Shown: positions 20,934-33,791, counted from the first letter of the stretch. The stretch is 64,000 nt of DNA from Ilyonectria destructans (GCA_020740775.1 JAHEWK010000003.1:1178001-1242000), one strand, 5' to 3'. The notes: generated by a model not told the origin, from the letters alone. A program made the numbers and translations.

Positions 20934-22240
20934 GGTTGCGGAGGGGTAAAGGTGCGAGTATGAGACGACGAACAGGCGGAATGGCAGTCAATTGAGCCTC
21001 GACAGCGGCGGTGAGTCTTGGTTAGAGCAAGATTTAAAGAGGAACAAAGAGACCCGAAACACAAAAGAAGCAGAGGGCGACCTGACCGCAATATGAAGCT
21101 TTTCACTTTGAGTCAGCCCCAAGCCTGATGCCGTTGTCCCGCAGCCCCGCCGATGTCGCTCCACGCAGCTGCCGTGGTCCCCGCCGCGGGGTCGTTCCCG
21201 CTTACCTGTGCCGAGCGGCGAAACGCCCAGTCAGGGTCTTTTTCTGCATTATTCGCAGCAAGGGGGCATGTCTTTTGCTCGTCTAGCCTCGTCTAGCACC
21301 TCGGCGCGCTTATTCAGTTAATTGCTATACGGAGCTAAGCTGACACTCCATATTCCACAGCTTCCCATTGGTTCTCGCGTCACCCCCGAATACGCTTCTT
21401 TGAGGTTTGGGTTTGACACTTGATTGGTGATGTCATGATGGTCTCATCCTCTGTGGTATCTGATGTCTAAGCTATTTGTCTGCAAAATGGTTCCCTATTT
21501 CTAGATAAAAATGGTCATACGTCTCCACAATATCCCGGGAACCTGGATATGTACCTGGCAGTACCTGACTTGTGTAGGAACAACACACACATGCACAAAC
21601 ATAAACACGGAAACACGGAAACATTACATCACAGCATCATAAGGAAAAACGTTGAGTTCCCCGAGGAAGTTAATTAACCATCTATAAATGTCGACGTCTT
21701 GCTTAGCATTGATGCTTCATGCCTCGTCTTGTGTTATATCATTGTCGCTACCATAAAAAATGCATTGCTAGAACTATGAAAATCCCCCTTGTTCGCGTGG
21801 GCTTCGCCCTCCATCATGGAAAGCGCTCTTTTGTTTCTTGTCATCCCTTCCCATCTCGTCCATCCGTCTGTCATCCTCAAATCCTTCATCAATAACACAG
21901 AAAACGAATGTTAATAAACTCAAGTAAAGAAAAAAGTGGAGTGTCATGAGAGAAGAGGCACTCGTGAGAGTAGCGTACTTAGGAAATCCATCCCAGTTCT
22001 GTTGTAGTCATCATCTCCCAGAGTATCCTCTGATCATCTGTCTCTCACAGATTCTGGGATAAAGATTGAATGGGACTACATCTCCTGTTGTGTCTTTTGT
22101 TTTGTCTTTTGTTGTGGAGTTTTCGCGAGTGATGATGAAACCCTTTTTGATATCCCGAAGCTTGCGCCCGCTGAACCAACGCCGGCGGCATAAAAGCAAG
22201 CCATGAGATAGAATGCAAAAAATCCAACATAGGCCTCTAG
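20934..22240. other. Intergenic region between aminotransferase and TPS3-like gene
   Basis: About 1.3 kb. Holds the aminotransferase promoter on the left and the 3' flank of the TPS3-like gene on the right. A small direct repeat of CGGAAACA units occurs near 21610. I see no gene. Confidence 0.5.
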
Positions 22241-25163
22241 TCAGGCGATAGCGGCCAGACGTTGGAGGCAAGTAAGAACTCCTAGATGTCACATGTTAGC
22301 GTCTATTATTGTCGTCAGATGAGCATTGCCACTCACCACTAACGCCTTGTGTCAGAGTGGCTGTCGCCTCAGTGTTTCGGCTGCCAAGGCTGACTGTAAC
22401 CACTTCCTTGACGGTGCCGTCCTCTTTAAGCCTGTTGGCCCACTTGAACACCTTCTCATCCTCTCGCCCATCACCAACAACCATCATAAAGTCGACGGGT
22501 TCCCTGTGAGCGTCGTCGGGACCCAGATGTGACTTCAGGTTCTCAAACACCCTCCTCGCCGCCGTCCTCTTGGTCCAGTCGATGGGCTCGACAGCAATAG
22601 AGCCATCAAGCGGGATCGCATGGACGCGCTGTGCCTCGCACGCGTCGTTGACGTGGCTCGAGCAATCAGACGCCTGTCGCGATGCTGATTCATAGTCTTC
22701 AGCGCTCTTGTAGTGGAAGATGAGACTGCACCGGCGCTCCTCAATCTCGGCTCCAGGAGTTCGCTCCAGATAGTATGTCATGATGGGCTTCACTGACTCC
22801 TTCCAATCCTTGACTTTATTGAGATCCGCCATCTCAGTCCACTTGTCGCTGCCACTATCCTTGAGGAAGCAGCCATTCTCGGCAATGAGACCCAGGTTGG
22901 GCACACGCCGGAACACTCGATCGAGCTCTTCGGGGCGGCGACCGGACATGACGTAGACGGTGTTGCGGTCGTCAAGTAGCAGGTCGTTTAGGACATCCAG
23001 GGTCCGCTGAGGGCTTACGGGGATGATCTGGTTGACAGGACCCCAGCTTACAAGCGTTCCCTCGTAGTCGATAATGAAGAGTCGGCGTTGGGCCTGTTTG
23101 TAGCTGGCTGACAAGGACGGGATGGAGAGGCGAGGTACCGACGTCTGATCACGCTTGTGTTGCTCCTCGTAGACGATATCAAGACGGGAAAGGAACTCGG
23201 AGAACCAGTGGGAGCCGGTATGCTTGACCACACGGTCGTACAGCTTTCCCCATCGCTGCTCCTTCTCCTCTTCGCCCATCTCCAGGGCTTGCTTGATCGC
23301 ATCGGCGCATTGACGGTAATCCCAAGGATTGACCGACAGCTCGTTGCGGTTGAACAGGGACGAGGTGCCGGTAAATTCGGACAAGATCAAAGAACCATGC
23401 TTCTTCTCAGGGAAAATCTTACCATCCTGGCAGAAGAGGTACTCATGAGAAGTCAGATTCATACCCTCGCGCTGGCTGGTGATCATGAGTGCATCGGCAA
23501 TCGTCAACAGCGCAAGATATTGGGCATAATCGATATCCTGCTTCAGGTACACGACTGGCTGATACGCAAGGTTGGCCCATGATGAGTTGACACGAGTGAC
23601 AATATCCGAGACGGTCGCCTCGAGGTCACTCTTTTCGCTTGAAGACAGGGCGACCTGGATCAAGACCGTGTTCTCGCGCCACTCGGGGTTCTTGTTGAGG
23701 AACAGCTCATATGAGAGCAGCTTCTGTCGCACACCACGAACGTGGTCCAGCTTGTCTCGAGCAACGATAAGCTTCTTGCCCTTGTAGCGGTCCTTCATAA
23801 TCTGCAGCCACTTGGCCACCTCCTCGTCGGCGATATGGTTGCGAAGGCTAACGGGATCAATTCCAATGGGCAAGTGGATGACGTCAACAAATCTGTCTTC
23901 CAACTGCAGACCATCGGGAGTCGCCTCAGCAGTGAGAAGGCGACTGCATGTCTGCAAGAAGTGGCGGGCATATTCGCGAATCTGGAAGCCAACCAGGTTG
24001 GCACCCAGCATACCCTCGAGGAGCTCCGTTCGTACGGCGAGACAGCGGAAGACCTCAGAAGAGGGGAACGCGACGTGAAGGAAGAAGCCAATCTTCGCTT
24101 CAGGGAGCTTCTTGCGGATCATCCCAGGGACCAGCAGCAGGTGGTAGTCATGGATCCAGATGACGTCGCCACGCTTCCAGTCCTTGACGATGCGGTCGGC
24201 AAAGGCCTGGTTGACATTGACGTAGTACTTCCAAGAGTGATCCTCGTATGCCTTGCTCTTGGGGTTGTCGGGAATCTGGTAGTGGAAGACGGGCCACAGG
24301 ATGTGCTTGCAGAAGTGGGCGTAGTGGCCGTCAAAGTCCTTGTCGGAGCAAAAGACTGTCAACATGTTGTGCTCGGTGGCGAGTGTATCCTCAATGTCCT
24401 GCCTCTGTTGTGTGCCATCGAGAGCATCGGTCGGCATGCCCAAAGTGCCCACCCAAGTATAATCACCCAGAGTGCCGTCACGCGCGGCGGCCTCGGCAGC
24501 GTTACGCAGGCCGCCGTTGCCCTGGTCAGCGCTCACGACCCTCCAGTGGGCCGAGGCAAAGACGCGATCATGGCTCTCGCTCCTTACAAGAGACTTGGGC
24601 TGGATTACGCCCTGGCGACCCAGCTCGCGGGCCTTTTGCATCGTGCGGCTGTTTTCGGTGATTCCGGCTGGTGGCGGCGAGTTTGCGCGGGACATGGGCT
24701 GGTTCAAGCGGCTGCCCCAGGCACGTAGCTCCTCCTCGCCGGCCGAGCTGAAGGCGCCCGGGAATTGTATGCGGAAGCCATCTTCGTTGGCGTAGGGGTT
24801 CGGCGAATCGGGCTCGTCGGTGGGGGTGTGCGGCGGGGTGAGGTCTTCACGGTTCGCGAAGAGACTGGGCTGGCGGACGGGCGCTGTGGACGCCTTTGCG
24901 GGCTTGGGGATGGAGGTGGTGGTCTTGGGGCGGCGTTTTGAGGTGTCGACGCTTCGCGGAGGAGAGCCGGGGAGGGTGAAGTGGATGGTTTTGGGGAGGA
25001 AGCTATTGTCGCATTAGCAGCTGCCAAGCATGGACAGGGCGGGCTTTTTGAGGTGACGCAATCCCAGTCGCAGAATTGGGCCCGAGGGCGCATGCAAGCG
25101 AGGCGCCAGAAAACAACCACCGAGGAAAAGGCCAACGTACAGGGAACAGACAAAGACAGTCAT
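22241..25163 (-). CDS. Trehalose synthase complex regulatory subunit (TPS3/TSL1-like), both catalytic sites degenerate
   Basis: Three exons: 25163-25141, 25002-22337 and 22281-22241; 909 residues. The tiny first exon (MTVFVCSL) joins FLPKTIHFTLPG, the usual N-terminus of these proteins, across a 138-nt intron. A 55-nt intron (GTGAGT donor, GCTAACATG branch) near the end joins GVS to GVLTCLQRLAAIA. A GT20 trehalose-6-phosphate synthase domain spans about residues 136-616 and a phosphatase-like domain about 640-880. In active synthases the DRLDYIKG motif carries essential Arg and Lys; here it reads DKLDHVRG. The phosphatase signature DxDGT reads DYEGT at residues 653-657, losing the second Asp. 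Both changes point to a non-catalytic regulatory partner of Tps1 and Tps2 rather than an enzyme. AGGGG pentamers (for example 25236-25240 and 25528-25532) upstream could be stress-response elements. Confidence 0.9.
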
Positions 25164-28100
25164 TTTGACTACGGTGCCGTGGAATAGCTGCGTATAGGGC
25201 GTCTAGGGTGTAAGTGATTCCAGGCGCAAGGGATCAGGGGGTGATCGGGGTGGGAATCGGGATGTTGGTGCAAGCTCTCGTATGGCAAGCTCATGTGTGA
25301 GGGAGATGGAATTCGCAGTTGGTATTGATGACTGAGTGTTGGGTTTTTTTGCCCGGGGGCTGGATGACTGAAGGAGGTTTGACGGAAGCAGTTTTTGTTG
25401 TCGCAAAAGGAAAGCGCCTCTTTGTCGCAGATGGGATCAGCCGGCAGGGCAGGCTTCTGGTTGGAGCTTTGTTGGCGCAGCCAAATGCAACGTAAGACAC
25501 ACAGCCGAAGCGGCTGACGGAACCAGAAGGGGAATAGAGGGAGAAAGGTAAGGATGAGAATATGAAAAGGCGAGAGAAGGAGGGAGAAAAAGGTCAACAC
25601 GAGTGTTTCTACCCAAATCTCCGAACGTCGCCGGATTGTCTCTGATCCACTGTGTCGTGCCGTGAGATTGATGTCAGGTGGTGCGACAAGCTTGCGCGAC
25701 AGCTCACCTCAAGCTTGGGCAGCTCTCCGGCCGCAGCTCGACTCTGGTGGCGGCTTTTTGCGACGGCGGCGCAGCTGCGAGGCGAACAGAGGCAGGGATA
25801 ATAGAAAGAGGTAGGGAGTAGGGTTCGGGGGAAGAGACGAATTGCGCCCCGGGAGCACTGACGTAATGTGCCCTGAGTGGTGAGAGGTGGGTGAGGGATG
25901 GTTGGGGTTGGGAACGGGTAAAGCGCCGGAGGGCGGAGGGCTTTTAGGACCAGAGCGCGGATATACGCGTGGTATAAGTCAAGGGCATGGGGGGTAGAGG
26001 ATGACGGTCTAGGATAGATATAGGAAATAAGAGGGACGGCGAGCAATAACACGCGCAGATAGGAATGGAGGAGGAAAAGCAACAACAAGTCGTTGACGTC
26101 AAAGGAGAGAGTTCGGCTACCAGGAGGAGGCTTTGGTCCGGGGCTGTTGAGCAAGAACAAGAGGAGGGGGAGGGGCAGAGAGAAGCTGGAGGAGGGGAAG
26201 CCACCGAGTATTAAACCATGACGAGAGAAAAAAAAAACCTGATGGGACATGGGGACATGGGACACAACGATGAGGTACGGTAGGTGGATTCCGTTTTCAC
26301 GATGGGGCCAAGCTATGAGCCTACGATGCGCCGCGAGGGAGCCAAGCAGTGCCAGGTCGGAGCCCACGGCCGAATGCGAGAGGAGGAGAAAGAGGAGCCG
26401 TGCTCTATTTTTTTTTCCCTTCAGGTTCTTCCCTGCTTGCTTGGCTTGGCTTTGAGCCCTGCCGCGCTGGGTCCTTCTGGGTTTCGGGCCTCTTTTGGAG
26501 GAGGGGGTGGCCCCGCGGCAGCCCTTGGGCGTTGGAAACGCCCTGAGTTGGGTTGGATTTAGCGCTGAGGCTAAAGGCGGGCCAGCCGGGCCTCCTCTGG
26601 GGGGGGGCATGGGGTACCGGACAGCGCCCTGGGACTGGTCGGCGGCGGCCAATTCATTCGATGCTTTGCAATCCCTGCTTGCTGCTGCTCATGATGTGAC
26701 GGGGGACGGGAGACGGGGGGGCACGAGCAAGACGCAGCGCAACAGGAGACGCAACCAAACGGGAACCGGGGGTTTGGAGGCGAGGCACTGACGGGTTACA
26801 GAGCGCGCCGTGGGTGGGTGGTGTGGAGTCGCCATGTACTATGTATGATGCGCTTATAATGTACAGAATACGGATCATGATGAAGATGCTGATACTCACA
26901 GACCGGAACTCGTTGATGCTCCTAGTTCGAAGAATCATGGAATTCCACCGTCATGGACAGGTGCCGGAATATTCATACAGAGAGTCATGTCAATGATACG
27001 CTCGAAGCAAACGACTCCAAACACCCCAATTCCCACAGCATAGGAAAAAGCACCGGCCGTAAGAGCTCAAGCCAAAGTTCCTGACTTGGTTGCCTCCCAA
27101 ATCGACACGCCCACCCAGCTTCATCCTAGCCTCACTCAACCTCCCATCACGGAACGTGTACGGAGTCCGGAGTACATCCACGGGCATCGTTATCTCTCGC
27201 ATCCCGGTCCTCTCACTGTACCGTACCGTACCGTACTGTACGTCTCCTGCAGACACACGCCCAGACCCAATCCTGATTCTACCAACGGAGACACTGATTC
27301 AACGGGCCGCCACAAGGACTCCCCCGTGCAATTGACAAGAAGAAACAAACACAAAAAACGCCACGACCGGACGGGAAACACGCCGAACGAGTCAATCAAC
27401 AACTCGCCCTGGGCCAAGCTGCCCCGGCCCCGCATAACAATCTTGCATCGCTCCGATTCGGCTCGCCGACGATCACCCAGGGCGAATCCAAGATGGCGCG
27501 CGGGACGGCGGCATGTGGCAGCTTGGGATATTGTGTGAGTTGTACAGGCTGTAGCTTACGAGAACGCCTGCCGTGCCACGACTTTCTTCCCCCCTGTCAC
27601 CGTGGCACGGCAAAAGCCCTCGATGCGTTGCCATGCGTGATGACGGGCTGGCAGCATATCCTCAGCATCATCAATGCGCACGCCAATCTCCCCAGGTGCC
27701 ATGAGGGGGGAGCCGCGGCCCTCGTTCGCGTCCGTCTAGCCGGTGTTATCTCGCCGTCTCGCCTGGCGCCTCGCATCGCTCGCCAGGGATCGAGATGCAG
27801 AACCAAATAAAATAAAAAATTGTCACCAAATGCAGAAACACTGTCTCAAGTCCCTCCACCCCCCTGTGCCTGCTTGGGGATTCGATCCGCATGGACCATG
27901 GGATTGACTGTGGAGAGCTGCACGCGTGTTGGCGGGCGTGTCCATGATGGCTAACACCCCGGGAATGCCATGCTACTGCTGCAAGCCGCGCTGACGCAAA
28001 CGACATATTTCGCGCTCCTACTTTTTTTTTCCTTTTTCTCTTCTTACTTGATTGCAACCTGTTCTCTATTTCCAGCCTTGGCCAACTGATTGATCAGGAA

Positions 28101-30817
28101 TTCCCGGGTTCGAGGCCGGTCGGCTAGCCGGTGGCTGGCTGGGCGTTACGAAGAGCTGTAGCATCCGAGACAACATGACAATCAATGGCATCCAACGCGA
28201 CGACACCCACCAAAGCTCAGCCCCGGCAGGACATTCATTTCCGAGGGTTGCCTACGGAGTTACGTGGATTGCACGTACTGGAACGGGAGGATGTTCAGGC
28301 CCCCCTCCCGCCAACTAACCTCGAGGGAATGGGAGGTTGCTACAGCATAACCGCTGCGGAGGGCTCATGATGAACCGCCACTGCACCCCGCAGCCTTCCC
28401 AACCCCTTGGTCACCCGTCCATGGGCCATCCACCCAGTGGGGATTCCCGGCGGCGGCTTCGGGCCTGTCCAGAACAGCGTACGGCACAGCCGTTGCTGCG
28501 TGGCGCCTTGGGCTTCCAAACACTTGTCCGTGATGTGTGTGTGATGGGACCGCGGCCGCAGACGATTACGAAGAGGAAAACGGCGTGGCACCGTGGCATC
28601 AATCGGAAGAGACAAACTGGTGCATCAGCAACAACACACATCAACACACATCAGCAACTGGTTGGTCTAAGCGGAGATTCAGCATGAGTGGCAATCCTTC
28701 TCCAACAGACGAGGCAATTCCGTATGGACGATGTAGAATTCTGGACCCCAAGCACCGCTTGCATCAATCCATCCCCTTGCTCCTCGCAGGCATTAGCCAT
28801 GCGTCTCATCTGCAAGCCATCAGTGCCTCGCCCACGGTACATACGCTTCTCCCCCTCCTCCCCCTCCTCCATCCGCCCGTCTGGACCAGCATCCCAAACG
28901 GCAATTCTCCTCGGTTTCTCCAAAAGCAAACGCCGCGGATGGTCTGATGCCCTCAAATCGAGATGCGACGCCAGGGCATGTGGGCGCGACCCCCAATCGC
29001 TCCCGGACTCTCTCCGACGGTGCTCCCCCGCAGGCGCCGGGATTGAGGCCTCGTCGACCTGGCCCGAAAGGGGACATTTCCGGCGGCGGCGCTGGTGAGA
29101 GCCCAATGCCACCCCCCGAGGGGCCCGAGCCGCTGGCGTCTGTTCTCCTCGGTGTGAACGGCAGAGTATTCATGACCAACTAAACACCCTCTCCCTTTGA
29201 GGCCAGCTCTGGACCATCAGATGGCCTGCCCAAAGAGTAATACAGAGCATTAGGTGCTGCGCTTCCCCTCATCCATAAACAGCTGCTCCGTCCAGATGAC
29301 CTCTCGCCCCTCAAGTCCTGCACCCGCCGCCCCCCTCCTCCATGGACCCCGGTCCCCACCCGGCCCCGCGCGCCTCATGCAAACCGGTGGTCTAGGGTAG
29401 GTGATTTGCCCCCGCGGCTTTCCGTCCGTGATGCCTCCAGCCATGAGCCATCCACTCACGATCGGTGGAGTCGCCTCGTGGCCCAGAACCCGGCTGCGAG
29501 AAGTGTGCTGCAACTGCTGCAAGACGTGCTCCGCCCTCTCCTGCAGAATGCCGATTTCTGTCTTTTCTTGACTTTTTGCTGCCCCTGTCAAACCCCGGCC
29601 TTTGCCTCGTGCTGCGTGTGATGGTTCTGAACCCGCGCGCCTCCCTTAAGCGACTACCGGCTCCGGTGGGCCAGGCCCGAGAAGACCCGACCGCAGCGCT
29701 GCGCAGGGCCATCGAGCCGTCGCAGGGTTGGCCCTGGGTTTGATTCAGGGCGCTCGTGGGCTCAGAGATGAGGCTGCTGGAGGCGGATGTTGCTGCGTAC
29801 ATGGTACCTGTGCATGGGGATGCATGTGCGTGGACAAGCGATGGCATATCTTGATCGAGCTTCTCGCGAGTACCTGCCTACCAACGCCACGGAATCAACC
29901 ACGACCAAGGAAAACACTACACGAGCGGGATAAACTAGCTTCTCCAACAGTCACCAGGGACAGAAGGGTTCCATATTGGGTGCTAGAACACGGGCCGAGC
30001 CCAGTGGTTCGATGTTCGCTGCAATGCTACCCCACAACACCACCTACTGACTTTGAAGCTATCGTGAGCTTCATCCGCGGCCCAATTCGACAGCCCTCTC
30101 CATTCATCCTATCCGCCATCCGGTCAATCCCTCTAAAATTTCTCTCGTCTGCAGCCGAGATACCCTCGGAATGCACCAGTCCGAGGCGCCCGCTGCCCGT
30201 CCCAGCAACTCCTCGCAAGCGAGCCTATGAGCGTCCCACATGACGATATGGAAACCCTGGCGCCCCCATCCAAGCCCCAAAGACTACCATCTGCACCCCT
30301 CCGCTAAACAGATCGGCACTATCGGCGTTCGAGCAAGGCAGTACCCGCATCTAACATGCCCGAGGCCTGGGATGCAACTCCAACAAACCTTGGCTGGCTG
30401 ACCCTGGCCTATGTCACTGACCAACTGACCAGTCACCACGGAGTCCTAGAGGTACATCATCTGTCCCTGGCGCGTACGTGGCTCCCTCGCCTGAGTCCTG
30501 TTGCAGCTCTGACAGGTTGCGTGAGATTCGAGAGCAACCTATTTTCTGCTCCCGCGTCGACGGCGTGTGTAATTGCAGGCACTCATGTGGTGCCACGCGC
30601 GCGACGGACATTGACTGGCGAGTCAAGATGGCAAGCCTTCTTGCCATGCGGATGCAGATGCAAGAATGAAACTGTGGGTGGAACCGCTCCCTAATCATGG
30701 CGAAAGAGGCAAATATTCTGCAACAGAGGCCGTGTGAACGGCACTGTCGTCTTTCTCATGGAACTGGTACTTTTCAAGGGGTATCTCATCCATAGGGTCG
30801 AGCTCATCCATCGGACA
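25164..30817. other. 5.6 kb gene-poor region
   Basis: No frame here has a recognisable domain, a signal peptide or splice-linked continuity. The part nearest TPS3 (25.2-26.3 kb) is strikingly purine-rich on the plus strand, that is polypyrimidine on the TPS3-coding strand, as expected for the leader and promoter of a strongly transcribed gene. A short GTACC tandem lies near 27215. The remainder is GC-rich, non-repetitive by eye, and has no terminal repeats or transposase motifs. A non-coding transcript or an unrecognised multi-exon gene cannot be excluded. Confidence 0.5.
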
Positions 30818-32474
30818 CTAATTCCGCCAAAGCCGGACGGCCTTGTCTTTGCCTCCGCTCGCAACTCTTTTTCCATCGGGGGCCCAGTCTACAGCGTAAA
30901 CCTCGTCCTGATGGCCAGGCAAGTCCATAGCCAGCTTGTGGGACGCCATCGACCACACCTTCAAAGTCGTATCCTTCGATCCTGTTACTAGTAGTCTCGA
31001 ATCCGCCGAGAATGAACACTGGTAAACGGGAGCTACATGTCCACGGAGAGTGTTGATGAACTTGCCGTCCCTAAGTTGGTTGTTAGCTAATCCATGTGTC
31101 GAGTGGGATTTGTGACACATACCTTCCGCTCCAAAGCTTGGCGTGGTTGTCCCAGCCCGCACTGGCGATGAGGCTACCATCGGGTGAAAACGAAACATGG
31201 TTGATTTGCTTCTGGTGACCCAGCATGCGCGCCACCGGCTTCGTTCCTTGGGAGGGATCCCACAGGTACATGGTGAAGTCGTCACTGGCCGAGACCACAC
31301 GCTCTGCTACCTTGCCCTGGAACTTGGCAGCCTTCTCAAACCGCTCCTTGGCCTTGGCCCGCTTCCCCTCGTCAGTGTCTGGGACAGGAGTGTGGTCGTA
31401 GAAAGCGGTTCGTAGAGCGAAATCAGTCGAGAGAGCAAGGTGGTTCACCCAGTGAGCATGTGAAGACAAAGTGTGCACCAGAGTTCCCTTCTCAGCATTC
31501 CATACTCGGACCGTCTTGTCATGGCTTGCACTGTAAACGAGACCTTCTCCACCCCAGCGAACACAACTGACACTGCTCTTATGACCAGAAAGGACATGTT
31601 CTGTCCGGCCAGTGTTAACCACCCAAATTCTGACAGTTGAATCCTTGCTTGCGCTAGCGATTCGGGGTGTTCCATCTCTCCAGAGATGATACGGCTCCCA
31701 CGCGATATTAGTCACCCACTTTGAGTGTCCAGTTAGGGGGCTTCCAACCGCCTTTCCAGTCTCTGGGTCCCAGAGGCGTACTGATTTATCCATGCTTCCA
31801 GTGGCTAATCTCGCTCCATCAGGGGACCAGGCCACGCATAGGACCCATCCACCGTGACCACTGAGGGTGTGCTTTGGGGTGCCGGTATCAGTATCCCACA
31901 CGCGCGCAGTCTTGTCGCCAGAGCCAGTCGCGAGAAGGCTGCTGCTTCGGGGACTGAACTGCGCGGCCAGGATGGCCTCGCCATGTCCAGGCATTCTGTG
32001 CGACATGCGAGTGACGGCATGGACCTTGAACACGGCCTGGGGCTCGGCGCTGAGGGTGACAGTCGTCTCAAAGGGGTTCTCAATTCCATGGTTGCGAAGG
32101 AGTTGGAGTAAATCGGTGGGATATTGATCGACGATAATATCGGAGCCGGGGATGTGGATTCGGAACCGGTATGGTAGGAACTCTTCTCTCTCCTAGAGAG
32201 AGAATGTTAGTAGGATATCCCATATACAGATGGAGTGATCACAACATACCCTAGCCAAGAGAGTATTCAAAAGAAGCGACAGGTTCTTCTCCGAGGCATC
32301 GGCAAGAGGCACTTCAATCACATCGGCCAACTGCTTGCCATCACTATCCTGGAAGCGGGCCTTGAAGGAGCCGGCAGGTCCCAGTGCGATGGCTGTGACA
32401 TCTTGCTGGATGTGGGAGCGCTCAAGCTCTTCGCGCCTTTGCCGCTTAGACGGCGGGGGTACGATCGTCGCCAT
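30818..32474 (-). CDS. RSA4: RSA4 / Notchless (NLE1), WD40 pre-60S ribosome assembly factor
   Basis: Three exons: 32474-32250, 32192-31123 and 31070-30818, with introns of 57 and 52 nt, both with CTAAC-type branch points. The product is 515 residues, the same length as the yeast protein. The N-terminal NLE domain (about residues 20-110; ends FRIHIPGSDIIVDQYPTDLL) is the ubiquitin-like part that binds the MIDAS domain of Rea1/Midasin in yeast, the step that drives late remodelling of pre-60S particles. Eight WD40 repeats follow with GH and WD signatures (GHGEAILAAQFSP, TGSGDKTARVWD and so on to KAVRLWRN). It acts in the nucleolus and nucleus. Identity is secure. Confidence 0.96.
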
Positions 32475-32732
32475 CGTGAAAGGAGCTGCTGTTGTGCTTG
32501 TGAAATATCTGGATGGTTCAAGGCGGCATGGTGGGGCAGTTTGGCAAAATCGGCAAAATCTGAGAAATTTTGGCGGTGAGTACTGCGGCGGCTACGCTAA
32601 CAGAACCAGTGGAAACCCGCACGTATTCCCGTTAGGGCCACAAATATGCGCTGCTGAACCATTCTTCCCTTTTCCTTCCTTATCCTTATCAAAACGAGCA
32701 GCGCCAATTCCGTATAACGCCTGTGGTCTTTT

Positions 32733-33791
32733 TCATCCCGTCTGCTGCGCCCCCTGCGACGGCCGTCCGCGCATGCGCTTTGGAGGACCCGGGTAGTGTT
32801 GGAATTGGGGCATGTCTATCCCCGGGACGGGTATGGGGGTTTGCTGCGGATTCTGCGGCAAATACAGTTGTGATTGCATCATAGCCTGAGCCTGGGCCTG
32901 AGCTTGGGCCTGGGCCTGTGCCTGGGCTTGAGCTTGTGCTTGCGCATCCTGCTGAGGCAGTGGCTGCTGCTGTACATGCTGCTGCTGAGCGTGCATTTGT
33001 TGTTGTTGGTTCTGCTCAACTTGTCTTCGTTGACGAGCTCGCTGTTTCTGTGCAGCGGATTGCCGCTTGCCATCCTCAATCTGACGATGTCGCTTATCTT
33101 GAGCCTCCTGCCTCTTCTGCCGCTGTACGTCCTCGTTCTGGACGGCGTAAATGGCTGCAATTCTGAGCTGCAGCTGCGATAGAATCCCTAGGCGTTCTGG
33201 CTGCGACATTTTGCGGTACTCGCCCTTGAACTGGTGGAAGGTATCGCCGGTCAAGCGGAGGACCGCGTTTGACACGCCGGCAACCTGGATCGCAGCCGAA
33301 GTCTCGGCATCAGGCAAAGGCCCATCATCTGTGGCCGTTAGAAACAGCGAAGCATTTGGCTCCCACGTCTCCTCACCTTCTAAATCCTCAACGGTATTGT
33401 TCTCGTCTTCGCTGGCCGGTTCGGGTGTCGGGGGTTCTGGGGTTCCCGGCTCGTGGTTGTGCTGATCGCAGGTTATGGTCAGCACCCAACCGCCCATCGT
33501 CTTGCGATGCACCGCCTTGGCCTTCCACGGGCAATCCGTCTTCTTGGTCGTCGTCTTGTGCTTGGTGGCCATGCAACGGTACGGCCTGCCGCCTCGGTCG
33601 CAGACGAGATCGCATCGTACTATTTCGTTCCCTGGGATGTCGGCACCACCCACTTTGCCGCGGTGAGACCTAGCCTTGACGATCTTGTAGCCATCCTTTT
33701 CCATGCCATCATTCAACCCCTTGAACAGGTCTTCGTATGTGTTGAAGATGCCCGAATGGGGCACCGAGACGGCCTCGAGGATGCCAAACAT
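32733..33791 (-). CDS. FAR1-like DNA-binding protein with Gln/Ala-rich tail
   Basis: A single exon of 352 residues. The N-terminal 120 residues form a FAR1/WRKY-GCM1-type zinc-binding domain derived from Mutator-like transposases: CDLVCDRGG, then KTDCPWKAKAV, then WVLTITCDQHNHEPG give the C-C-H-H arrangement. There is no transposase catalytic region, so it is a domesticated DNA-binding protein, probably a nuclear regulator. After an acidic and Pro-rich linker, residues about 200-352 are Gln-rich with an (AQ)n run, then a short basic end (PPKRMRGRPSQG). It shares a 393-bp divergent promoter with MSH4. Its targets are unknown. Confidence 0.85.
   Translation of the reverse strand: MFGILEAVSVPHSGIFNTYEDLFKGLNDGMEKDGYKIVKARSHRGKVGGADIPGNEIVRCDLVCDRGGRPYRCMATKHKTTTKKTDCPWKAKAVHRKTMGGWVLTITCDQHNHEPGTPEPPTPEPASEDENNTVEDLEGEETWEPNASLFLTATDDGPLPDAETSAAIQVAGVSNAVLRLTGDTFHQFKGEYRKMSQPERLGILSQLQLRIAAIYAVQNEDVQRQKRQEAQDKRHRQIEDGKRQSAAQKQRARQRRQVEQNQQQQMHAQQQHVQQQPLPQQDAQAQAQAQAQAQAQAQAQAQAMMQSQLYLPQNPQQTPIPVPGIDMPQFQHYPGPPKRMRGRPSQGAQQTG
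32880..32950. repeat. GCCTGG/GCTTGA hexamer repeat encoding (Ala-Gln)n
   Basis: A degenerate six-base tandem on the plus strand that reads Ala-Gln about ten times in the FAR1-like protein on the minus strand. Likely length-variable. Confidence 0.75.

Noticed and set aside
23742..24728. A 328-codon plus-strand frame opposite the TPS3-like gene
   Set aside because: Antisense shadow of conserved trehalose synthase sequence; no motif of its own.
25609..26652. A 347-codon minus-strand frame upstream of the TPS3-like gene
   Set aside because: Its sequence is Pro/Leu/Ser-rich, comes from a polypyrimidine strand, and lacks any domain; more likely leader or promoter DNA.
28100..28130. GGGTTCGAGGCCGG, a possible tRNA B box
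   Set aside because: The flanking bases do not pair into a five-base T-stem and no matching A box or acceptor stem is found nearby.
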